Positions 7,739 to 14,566 of a stretch of 54,276 nt of DNA are shown one piece after another (within the stretch, counting starts at the first letter, position 1; each line of letters starts with the position of its first letter). The notes below the pieces were generated by a model, which worked only from the letters and a program-made list of their open reading frames with translations, ran no database searches and was not told the origin of the DNA. The stretch is from an uncultured Stenotrophomonas sp. Its GTDB lineage: Bacteria; Pseudomonadota; Gammaproteobacteria; Xanthomonadales; Xanthomonadaceae. The stretch is taken from positions 1-54,276 of the forward strand of contig NZ_CAMFIA010000024.1 in the NCBI RefSeq assembly GCF_945952405.1, read 5' to 3'. Both the position numbers and the translations under genes were made by a program.

Positions 7739-9511
7739 TCAGTCGCTGTCGTCGACCCGTTCGCCCATCAGTTCGCGCTGGCGCTTGTCCAGCTCTTCGG
7801 CGTAGCGCTTGCGCACGAAGGCTTCGGAAACCACGCCCAGTACCTGGCCGTCGGCAGCGACCACGGCCAGTTCATCGGCCTGGGTCTGGTCGAAGCGCTG
7901 CATCACGCTGACCACGTCCGCGGCCGGTGACAGCGATACATCCCGGTTCTCGGCCAGTTCGCCGATGGCGGTCTCCGGCTTCACGCCATCGCCATAGACG
8001 CGCGGAATCTGCACGATGCCGGCGTAGTGGCCCTCGCCATCGATCAGCACCACCCGGCTGCCCGAGCCCAGCGGGAAGCGCTGGCGGAAGGCCTCGGCCT
8101 CGAGCTCGGCCGGGGCCGTGGCCACGCCCTTGCGCATCAGCCGGCCGGCGTTGAGGTTCTGCACCCAGCCGACGTCGCGGGCGCTCTTGATGGTCTCGCC
8201 GCGCAGGTGCATGCGCCAGGTCGAGAACGAATAACCAAACCATTGCCGCACCAGCGTGCTGGACACCAGCACCGCGCTCATCACCACGCTGGTCAGCAGG
8301 AAGTCGTGGGTGCCTTCCAGCACCAGCATGGCCATGGTCATCGGCGCACCGACCACCGCTGCCGCCAATGCGGCCATGCCAGCCAGTGCGGCCGAGGTGG
8401 CGTCGACCACCGGAACACCGGCGGCCATGCCGAGCAGCCCAGCGAACAGGGCGCCGACCAGGGTGCCCATGAACAGCGAGGCGAAGAACAGGCCGCCACG
8501 GAAACCGAAGCCGAGCGAGATGCCCGAGGCCAGGCACTTCAGCGTGAGCAGACCGCCGATCCAGATCAGTGGCAGATGCGTGGTCAGATCCAGGTGCAGC
8601 GCGCCGTGGCCGGAAGACAACACCTGCGGGCTGGCCAGCGCCAGCGGAATCAGCAGCAGCCCGCCCACCACCGGGCGGCCCCACGGCGGCAGTGGGCTGC
8701 GCTTGACCGTGCCTTCAATGGAAGCGATCAAGCGCATCACTGCGATGCCGACCATCGCACAGCAGCAGCCGAGCAGGCCGTAGATGGCGTAGTCGGCAGC
8801 GCGCACGTCGATGGTCGAAGCGGCCGGCAGCAGGTAGGCCTCGATGCCGGCCTGGTCGGCCACGAACGCGCCGGCCAGCGCCGCCACCGCCACCGGCGCC
8901 AGCGCGGCCGGGGTATAGGCTCCGATGACGATCTCGAAGGCATAGAACGCGCCTGCCAGGGGCGCGCCGAAGGCGGCGGCGATGGCGCCGGCGGCCCCGG
9001 CGCCGACCAGGATGCGCACGTCGTTGCGGCGCAGGCGCATCACCCGGCCCAACTGCGAGCCGCTGCCCGCGCCCATCTGCGTGTACGAAGCCTCCAGCCC
9101 CACCGAGGCGCCGCAGCCGTTGGACAGCAGGGTCTGGGTGAGCACGATCAGGTTGTCGCGCATCGACATGCGGCCACCGTGCAGGGCGTTGGCCTCCACC
9201 GCGTCAAGCAGCGGCCGCTTGAGCCGGGTCGCGGCCAGGCTGACCAGGCCGACCAGCAGGCCGCCGAGCGGCAGCACCAGCAGCGCGGTCCACGGCAGCG
9301 ACGGCAACGAGCTCAGCCGCATGCCTTCATCCAGGCCATACAGGGCGCCCTGCAGCCAGCGCGCGATGCCCGACTGCAGCAGGGTCAGGTAGCCGGCGAT
9401 CAGGCCGACCAGCAGGGCCAGCGCGATGAACCACAGGTCGCTGCCACGCAGGCGCAGGCGCAGGCCCTGGAAGGCCAGATGCAGGCGCGATGGCGAAACG
9501 GGCAAAGACAT
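7739..9511 (-). CDS. ClC-family chloride channel/transporter with C-terminal CBS pair, divergent selectivity motifs
   Basis: A 590-residue integral membrane protein with about ten hydrophobic segments and two C-terminal CBS-like stretches (LMRKGVATAPAELEAEAF and MQRFDQTQADELAVVAADGQVLGVVSEAFVRK). ClC landmarks are present but altered: the gating-glutamate motif GREGP reads GLEAS (in ASVGLEASYTQMGAGSG), the third anion motif GxFxP reads GLFFAS, and no GSGIP is visible in the first loop. AAFGAPLAGAFYAFE matches helix H, but the residue aligned with the proton glutamate E203 of ClcA is Ile. Hence it is a ClC protein of unusual subtype and may not be an H+/Cl- antiporter. The start at 9511 (MSLPVSPSRL) is chosen over a longer in-frame ATG without a clear ribosome site. 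Confidence 0.85.
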   Translation of the reverse strand: MSLPVSPSRLHLAFQGLRLRLRGSDLWFIALALLVGLIAGYLTLLQSGIARWLQGALYGLDEGMRLSSLPSLPWTALLVLPLGGLLVGLVSLAATRLKRPLLDAVEANALHGGRMSMRDNLIVLTQTLLSNGCGASVGLEASYTQMGAGSGSQLGRVMRLRRNDVRILVGAGAAGAIAAAFGAPLAGAFYAFEIVIGAYTPAALAPVAVAALAGAFVADQAGIEAYLLPAASTIDVRAADYAIYGLLGCCCAMVGIAVMRLIASIEGTVKRSPLPPWGRPVVGGLLLIPLALASPQVLSSGHGALHLDLTTHLPLIWIGGLLTLKCLASGISLGFGFRGGLFFASLFMGTLVGALFAGLLGMAAGVPVVDATSAALAGMAALAAAVVGAPMTMAMLVLEGTHDFLLTSVVMSAVLVSSTLVRQWFGYSFSTWRMHLRGETIKSARDVGWVQNLNAGRLMRKGVATAPAELEAEAFRQRFPLGSGSRVVLIDGEGHYAGIVQIPRVYGDGVKPETAIGELAENRDVSLSPAADVVSVMQRFDQTQADELAVVAADGQVLGVVSEAFVRKRYAEELDKRQRELMGERVDDSD

Positions 9512-9573
9512 GGTGACGGCATGATACGCCGCCACCGTGAGCGCCACCGTCACCGCATCGGGCGGCTACCGGC

Positions 9574-11655
9574 TCAGAAGCGGTAGCGGCCCTGCACGTA
9601 GAAGGTGCGCGGTGCGGCCACCATGCGCCCGGCATTGCCGTCGACATTGCGGGTGTACCAGCGCTTGTCGGCCAGGTTGTTCACGCCCAGCGCGATCTGG
9701 CTGTCACCCATCCCCGGCACCTGCCAGGCGACCTGCGCGTTCCACAGGCGCACGCCGGGCACGCGGCCCACGCGCGCATCGGCGGTCTCTTCCCAGGTGT
9801 TGGCCGCATCGGAGAACTGGCCGCTCTGGTGGGTGCTGGACACATTCAAGGTCCAGCCGGCCAGGGCATAGCGCGCGCCGATGCTGTCGGTGTCGCGTGA
9901 GTAGAAGGGCACGTCCAGGCCGCGGTTGTCGCCGGACTGCTGGATCGCCTGGGTCCAGGTGTAGTTGGCATACAGCTCGAGTCCGGCCAGGGCGCTGTCC
10001 TCGCTGAAGCGGTACTCCAGCGCGCTTTCCACGCCCTTGTGGTCGGTGGCACCGATGTTCTGGAAGGTCGGCGGGGTGAGGCCCGGCACCTGCAGGATCT
10101 GGTTGTCGAAGCGCAGCTTGAACACGGTGACTTCCGCACGCAGCGCGCCATCCTGCCAGCGTGCGCCCAGCTCGGCGGTCTTGGCCACCTCGGGGTTCAG
10201 CGGATTGCTCGCGCTCTGCGAGTTCAGCTGGATGTTCTGCACCGGCCCGAACGAGGTGGTGTAGTTGCCGAACAGCGTCAGCTGCGGGGTCAGCAGGTAG
10301 GCGATGTTGAGCGAGGGCAGCGCCTTGTCGTTGCGGCTGCTGAACGTGGCCGCACCGCCGGCCTGGCGGCGGTCCATGTCGATCCATTCCATGCGCACGC
10401 CCGGGGTGATCCGCCACTGGCCGATCGCAATGCGGTCGTCGATGTAGAACGCATGCGCGTCGGTGGCGTTGTCGAAGCGGTTGACCGCGCTGGCGGCGCC
10501 GGTACGACGGGTCACGGTGTAGCTGCGGTCGTTGCCGCGCTCGCGCAGGAAGCGGTAACCGGCGGTGATGTCGTGCACGCTGGCACCCCAGTGCAGGCGC
10601 TGGGTGTAGCGCGGTTCGATGCCGAGTACGCGGTAGTCACGCGGTTGCACGGTCAGCTGGGTATTGGCGGCATTGATCAACGAGCTGGCACGGGTGCTTT
10701 CGTTGTAATAGGCCAGCACCTCGAACTCACTGCTGTCGGACAGCGTATTGGTGTAGCCCAGGTCGATGCCGGTGCGATGGCCCTTCCAGAAATCGGTGGG
10801 GCGGGTGTTCTGGAACGGATCGGCCTGGTACTGCGCGCGGGTCAGCCCGCCCGGGGTCAGTGAACGCACGTCGTAGTACGAGAGCTTGGCGCGCAGTTCC
10901 TGCTGCGCGTCGATGGCGTAGGCGAATTTCAGCGCAAGGTCGTTGAAGCGGTCATCGCTGCCCTGGCGCCAGCCGCGGCCATCCTGCCCGGAGTAGAGCA
11001 GGGCCATGCCCAGCCCGTTGTCACCGGTGCCACCGAGGAAGGCGTTGTACTGGGTACTGTCGCCGCCGCCGTGGTCGTAGGCGGTGTGGCGCACGCCGAC
11101 CTCGCCCTGCAGGCCGGGCCCGGTGGGAATGGCGCGGGTGCTGAAGTTGATGATGCCGCCGACGTTCTGCGGCCCATAGCGCACTGCACCACCGCCGCGT
11201 ACCACGTCGATCGATTCGATGTTGGACAGGCTGGTCGGCGCGAATGACAGCTGCGGCTGGCCGTACGGCGCCACCGCCAGCGGTACGCCGTCCAGCAGCA
11301 CGGTGGAGCGCGGCGAGTAGCGGCCGGTCAGGCCACGCACGCCGATGTTCAGCGACACCGAGCTGCCGGCGGTACCGGAGTTGTCGGTGACCTGTACGCC
11401 GGGAATGCGGCGCATCGCATCGCCGATGCTGGCGGCGCCGCTGGCCTCGATCCGCTGGCGGTCGACCACGGTGCGTGCACCCGCGAAGCTCTTGACGCTG
11501 TCGTGCAGGCCGGTCCCCAGCCAGCTGCCGGAGACCTGGATGCTGTCCAGCGTGGTGGCGCGGTCCTGGGCGAGGGCGCTGGCGGCCGGGAGCAGGCACA
11601 GGGCGAGAGCCGCGGCCAGGGGCAGGCGGGCCGGTTGCGGGGCGGTGATGGGCAT
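9574..11655 (-). CDS. TonB-dependent receptor, FecA-like, Fur-box upstream
   Basis: Outer-membrane active transporter of about 693 residues. A signal peptide (ARLPLAAALALCLLPAASALAQ) precedes the plug domain: VVDRQRIEASGAASIGDAMRRIPGVQVTD, LNIGVRGLTGRYSPRSTVLLDGVPL, and VVRGGGAVRYGPQNVGGIINF. The barrel ends with TFYVQGRYRF, with the usual terminal Phe. The plug resembles receptors annotated for ferric dicitrate or other ferri-siderophores, but the ligand is not readable. The start at 11655 is preferred because the longer frame (to 11703) would translate the Fur box. It is divergent from the M14-type hydrolase. Regulation by iron is likely. Confidence 0.9.
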   Translation of the reverse strand: MPITAPQPARLPLAAALALCLLPAASALAQDRATTLDSIQVSGSWLGTGLHDSVKSFAGARTVVDRQRIEASGAASIGDAMRRIPGVQVTDNSGTAGSSVSLNIGVRGLTGRYSPRSTVLLDGVPLAVAPYGQPQLSFAPTSLSNIESIDVVRGGGAVRYGPQNVGGIINFSTRAIPTGPGLQGEVGVRHTAYDHGGGDSTQYNAFLGGTGDNGLGMALLYSGQDGRGWRQGSDDRFNDLALKFAYAIDAQQELRAKLSYYDVRSLTPGGLTRAQYQADPFQNTRPTDFWKGHRTGIDLGYTNTLSDSSEFEVLAYYNESTRASSLINAANTQLTVQPRDYRVLGIEPRYTQRLHWGASVHDITAGYRFLRERGNDRSYTVTRRTGAASAVNRFDNATDAHAFYIDDRIAIGQWRITPGVRMEWIDMDRRQAGGAATFSSRNDKALPSLNIAYLLTPQLTLFGNYTTSFGPVQNIQLNSQSASNPLNPEVAKTAELGARWQDGALRAEVTVFKLRFDNQILQVPGLTPPTFQNIGATDHKGVESALEYRFSEDSALAGLELYANYTWTQAIQQSGDNRGLDVPFYSRDTDSIGARYALAGWTLNVSSTHQSGQFSDAANTWEETADARVGRVPGVRLWNAQVAWQVPGMGDSQIALGVNNLADKRWYTRNVDGNAGRMVAAPRTFYVQGRYRF

Positions 11656-11676
11656 CGGTGCAGGCTGTGGAAGGTC

Positions 11677-11695
11677 GTAAATGAGAATTATTGCT
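11677..11695. promoter_or_regulatory. Putative Fur box for the FecA-like receptor
   Basis: GTAAATGAGAATTATTGCT matches the 19-bp Fur consensus at about 12 of 19 positions, including the AATGA-AAT-ATT core. It starts 22 bp upstream of the receptor start codon, within the divergent intergenic region. Confidence 0.65.
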
Positions 11696-11786
11696 GATTC
11701 CATTCGCCAATGGAATGCGTCTCAGGTTCATTCCCGGAGCCCGGTGGTACACTGGGAAGTTGCTTCCTGACTCGCTGAGATCTGCC

Positions 11787-12707
11787 ATGTCCCAAGCCGC
11801 TTTCTACCCCGTCGGAACCCCTGGCCAGCCGTGGGGAGCGGCGGAGCGGGAGCAATGGCGGGCTCGCCAGCAGCGCCTGCGGCGCTACGACGAGGAGGTG
11901 CTGCCGCGCATCGAGGCGTTGGCATCGCGCTTCGACAAGGTGGCCTATGGCCAGCTCGAGTACGCCGGCGAGCGTTACACCTTGTTCGCCCTGCGCAGCC
12001 GCGACTGGAACCCGGCGCTGCCGGCGGCACTGGTCACCGGTGGCGTGCATGGCTACGAGACCAGCGGGGTGCTGGGAGCGCTCGAGTTCCTTGAACAGCA
12101 TGCGGACGACTACGCCGGCAAGGCCAATCTGCTGGTGGCGCCGTGCGTGAACCCGTGGGGCTTCGAGCGCATCAACCGCTGGAACTTCGATGCGATCGAC
12201 CCGAACCGCAACTTCCGCGCCGACGGTCCGGCCCGCGAATCGACCGCGTTGATCGAGCTGGTCGCGCCGATCAAGGATCAGTTCGTGCTGCACATCGATC
12301 TGCACGAGACCACCGACAGCGACGAAAGCGAGTTCCGCCCGGCGTTGGCCGCGCGCGACGGCAAGCCGTTCGAGCCGGGCCTGATTCCCGATGGGTTCTA
12401 TCTGGTGGACGACAGCGAGAACCCGCAGGCGGCCTTCCAGCAGGCGGTGATCGCCGCGGTGGAGAAGGTCACCCACATCGCCCCGGCCGATGACAAGGGC
12501 GAAATCATCGGTTCGCCGGTGGTCGCCCACGGCGTGATCGAGTACCCGCTGGTGAAGCTGGCGCTCTGCGCGGGCATCACCGGTGCCCGGTTCACCACCA
12601 CCACCGAGGTCTACCCGGACAGCCCGCGGGCCACGCCGCAGCAGTGCAACGATGCGCAGGTGGCCGCAGTGTGCTCGGCGCTCGACTACGCCCTCGCACA
12701 CCGCTGA
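11787..12707 (+). CDS. M14-family zinc carboxypeptidase/aspartoacylase-like hydrolase
   Basis: A 306-residue cytosolic metallohydrolase. The zinc motif HxxE appears as GGVHGYETSG (about residues 83-92) and the distal His ligand as LHIDLHETTDSDESEF (about 169-184). DAIDPNRNFRADG corresponds to the substrate-binding Asn-Arg of M14 enzymes, and FTTTTEVYPD carries the likely catalytic Glu. The substrate may be a peptide or an N-acyl amino acid. The ATG at 11787 (MSQAAFYPVG) is chosen; the frame is open upstream to 11691 but that stretch overlaps the receptor promoter. It ends five bases before a dyad element that probably terminates both this gene and the convergent LysR gene. Confidence 0.8.
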   Translation: MSQAAFYPVGTPGQPWGAAEREQWRARQQRLRRYDEEVLPRIEALASRFDKVAYGQLEYAGERYTLFALRSRDWNPALPAALVTGGVHGYETSGVLGALEFLEQHADDYAGKANLLVAPCVNPWGFERINRWNFDAIDPNRNFRADGPARESTALIELVAPIKDQFVLHIDLHETTDSDESEFRPALAARDGKPFEPGLIPDGFYLVDDSENPQAAFQQAVIAAVEKVTHIAPADDKGEIIGSPVVAHGVIEYPLVKLALCAGITGARFTTTTEVYPDSPRATPQQCNDAQVAAVCSALDYALAHR

Positions 12708-12711
12708 ACCC

Positions 12712-12779
12712 AAAAAAGGGGACGGAGGGGATTAAGTCGTTTGTGCCACAAACGACTTAATCCCCTCCGTCCCCTTTTT
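12712..12779. repeat. Full copy of the A/T-bounded dyad element, overlapping the LysR 3' end
   Basis: AAAAAAGGGGACGGAGGGG to the complementary CCCCTTTTT, with an 8-base loop (TGTGCCAC). The arms are identical to those at 5504-5582. The right arm supplies the last codons and the stop of the LysR-family gene. Confidence 0.9.
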
Positions 12780-13626
12780 CCAGCGCGTTGGCCCACCACA
12801 GTGCGGCGGGTCCGGGCGGCGTGTCGCGGCGCCACAGCAGATCGCTGTGGATGCGTCGTGGCCAGCCGGGCAGCACCAGTTCCACCAGCCGCCCGCGGTC
12901 GTAGCGCTGCACCAGCACCCGCGGCAGTTCGGCCCAGCCGATGCCGTCCTCGGCCATCTCCATCACCATCAGGTAATCGGTGGCGGTCCATGCCAGGCCG
13001 GTCACCACGCGTGCATGGTCGACTTCCGCGCTCAACCGCACCTGCCGGTGCCGTGCCAGCTGGGCGGCGGCGCGGCGGCCGGCGCCGGCCAGCGGATGTT
13101 CGCGCGCCACATACACCGACAGTTCGCTGTGGTGTGCCAGCGGCTGTGCCACCACGCCGTCCGGATAGCGCTCCTGGCGGGGCAGCAGGCCCAGCCTGGC
13201 CCGTCCGCTGCAGACCAGGTCGAGCACGTCCTCGCCCTCGGCATCCAGCCATTCCAGCTCGATCTCCGGGAACGCCTCGGCGAATCGCTGCAGCAGTCGT
13301 TGCTGCGGATCCAGCTGGTAGACGTCGGAAAACACCAGGGTCAGCCGTGGCTCGACCGGTGCGGCGAGGCGCACGCTCAGCTGCTGCAGGCGCGTATCGG
13401 CAGCGAGGATTTCCTGCGCGTGCCCGAGCACCTGGCGGCCGGCTTCGGTCAGGCGTGGGTAGCGCCCGCTGCGGTCGAACAAGGTCACGCCCAGGTCGGC
13501 CTCCAGATGCGCGATGGCGGTGCTGACGGTTGACTGGGTCTTGCGCAGGCGACGTGCGGCGGCCGAGAACGAGCCCAGTGCCGCCGCCTCCACGAAGGCC
13601 TGCAGGGATTCAGGGGAGTAGGGCAT
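12757..13626 (-). CDS. LysR-family transcriptional regulator
   Basis: A 289-residue LysR regulator. The N-terminal winged helix-turn-helix is MPYSPESLQAFVEAAALGSFSAAARRLRKTQSTVSTAIAHLEADLGVTLFDR (shown in the gene by SFSAAARRL and STVSTAIAHLE), followed by the linker helix and a periplasmic-binding-protein-like effector domain (LTLVFSDVYQLDPQQRLLQ, RLGLLPRQERYPDG, EDGIGWAELP). It is divergent from the SMR transporter pair with a 160-bp gap, the usual arrangement for a regulator of the neighbouring operon. Oddly, its last residues (EKGDGGD) and TAA stop are encoded by the inserted dyad element, so the native C-terminus has probably been replaced. Confidence 0.88.
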   Translation of the reverse strand: MPYSPESLQAFVEAAALGSFSAAARRLRKTQSTVSTAIAHLEADLGVTLFDRSGRYPRLTEAGRQVLGHAQEILAADTRLQQLSVRLAAPVEPRLTLVFSDVYQLDPQQRLLQRFAEAFPEIELEWLDAEGEDVLDLVCSGRARLGLLPRQERYPDGVVAQPLAHHSELSVYVAREHPLAGAGRRAAAQLARHRQVRLSAEVDHARVVTGLAWTATDYLMVMEMAEDGIGWAELPRVLVQRYDRGRLVELVLPGWPRRIHSDLLWRRDTPPGPAALWWANALEKGDGGD

Positions 13627-13632
13627 TTATCT

Positions 13633-13665
13633 ATCGATCCTGTCGATGGAATCCATTTTGAATCC
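13633..13665. promoter_or_regulatory. Dyad sequences in the LysR/SMR divergent region
   Basis: ATCGA-TCCTG-TCGAT (13633-13647) is a perfect 5-bp-arm dyad 7 bp from the LysR start, followed by a near-direct repeat GGAATCCA and TGAATCCA. Position and symmetry suit a LysR operator, but no consensus is available. Further right (13725-13741) a TCCACG/CGTGGA hairpin resembles the REP core. Confidence 0.35.
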
Positions 13666-13786
13666 ACCGTAAAAGACGATGATACTGGCATCCGTCGCCC
13701 CCGTCTGCGGGGCGTTCCGGACCCTCCACGCACGCCGTGGATTCATTGACCAGGCGGCGCGGTCCCCGTCCTGCAAGGAGTTTCAC

Positions 13787-14140
13787 ATGTCCCGTACTGT
13801 TCCCGCCCGTGGCGCGCTGGTCGCCTGGGCCTGCCTGACCGTGGCGATTGTCGCCGAAGTGGTCGGCACCTCGTTCATGGCCCACGCCGCCCGCGATGGC
13901 GGCTGGAGCGGCTACCTGATCATGGCCGGCGCGCTGGCGCTGTCCTATTACTTCCTGGCGCTGTCGGTTCGCCGCATCGCCGTCGGTGTGGCCTATGCGG
14001 TCTGGGAAGGCCTTGGCCTGACCCTGCTGACCGTAGTCGGACTGACCGTGTTCGGCGAGAGCCTGTCGCTGCAGCAGCTGGCCGGCCTGGTGCTGGCGGT
14101 GGTCGGCATCGTCTGCGTCACCCTCGGGGAGGCGCACTGA
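13787..14140 (+). CDS. SMR-family transporter subunit (MdtJ-like)
   Basis: A 117-residue inner-membrane protein with four helices. SMR landmarks: an essential Glu in helix 1 (LTVAIVAEVVGTSFM), AHAARDGG, YYFLALSVRRIAVGVAYAVWEGLG and GESLSLQQLAGLVLAVVGIV. It overlaps the next SMR gene by one ATGA junction, as in mdtJI and other paired SMR systems in which two unlike subunits form an oppositely oriented heterodimer that exports polyamines or cationic compounds. The ATG at 13787 follows a good ribosome site (AAGGAG). A Gly/Trp-rich region like that of MdtJ supports the name, but the substrate is an inference. Confidence 0.85.
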   Translation: MSRTVPARGALVAWACLTVAIVAEVVGTSFMAHAARDGGWSGYLIMAGALALSYYFLALSVRRIAVGVAYAVWEGLGLTLLTVVGLTVFGESLSLQQLAGLVLAVVGIVCVTLGEAH

Positions 14141-14463
14141 TGAATACCATGGCGCTGTTTTTCGTGATCTGTTCGGCGCTGATCGATGTCGCCGCCAACA
14201 TGATGGTGGCCAAGTCGGAAGGTTTCCGCCGCTGGCGCTGGGGCGTCGCGGCCATCGTCATGGTCTGGATCGCCTTCGCCCTGCTGGGCCAGGCGGTGCG
14301 CTACATGGACCTGGCCACTGCCTATGCGATGTGGGGCGCGATCGGCGTGATCGGTACCGCCACCTGCGGCCGCCTGCTGTTCGGCAACCGCCTGCGCCCG
14401 ATCGGCTGGATCGGCATCGGGCTGGTCACGGCCGCGGTGCTGTTGCTCAGCACCGCGAAGTAA
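14140..14463 (+). CDS. SMR-family transporter subunit (MdtI-like)
   Basis: A 107-residue four-helix partner of the preceding SMR protein: FVICSALIDVAANMMVAKSEGF, VMVWIAFALLGQAVRYMDLATAYAMWGAIGVIGTA, GRLLFGNRLRPIGWIGIGLVTAAVLLL. The helix-1 Glu of homodimeric SMR pumps is replaced by Asp (ALIDVAANM), an unlike-subunit feature. Start and stop codons of the two genes overlap (ATGA at 14138-14142 region), implying coupled translation. A GC-rich hairpin at 14521 closes the unit. Confidence 0.83.
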   Translation: MNTMALFFVICSALIDVAANMMVAKSEGFRRWRWGVAAIVMVWIAFALLGQAVRYMDLATAYAMWGAIGVIGTATCGRLLFGNRLRPIGWIGIGLVTAAVLLLSTAK

Positions 14464-14520
14464 CGCATCGCTGCGCCAACCAGGGTTGGCCCCTGCCAGG
14501 GCGTGCGCCGCCACACGCAA

Positions 14521-14549
14521 GCGCCCCGGGGAGGATCTCGCCGGGGCGC
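14521..14549. terminator. Bidirectional stem-loop between convergent genes
   Basis: GCGCCCCGG (14521-14529) pairs with CCGGGGCGC (14541-14549), a 9-bp perfect stem between the 3' ends of the SMR pair and the TonB receptor. No long T-tract is present. Confidence 0.6.
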
Positions 14550-14566
14550 TGTCGTATCCGCAGGGC

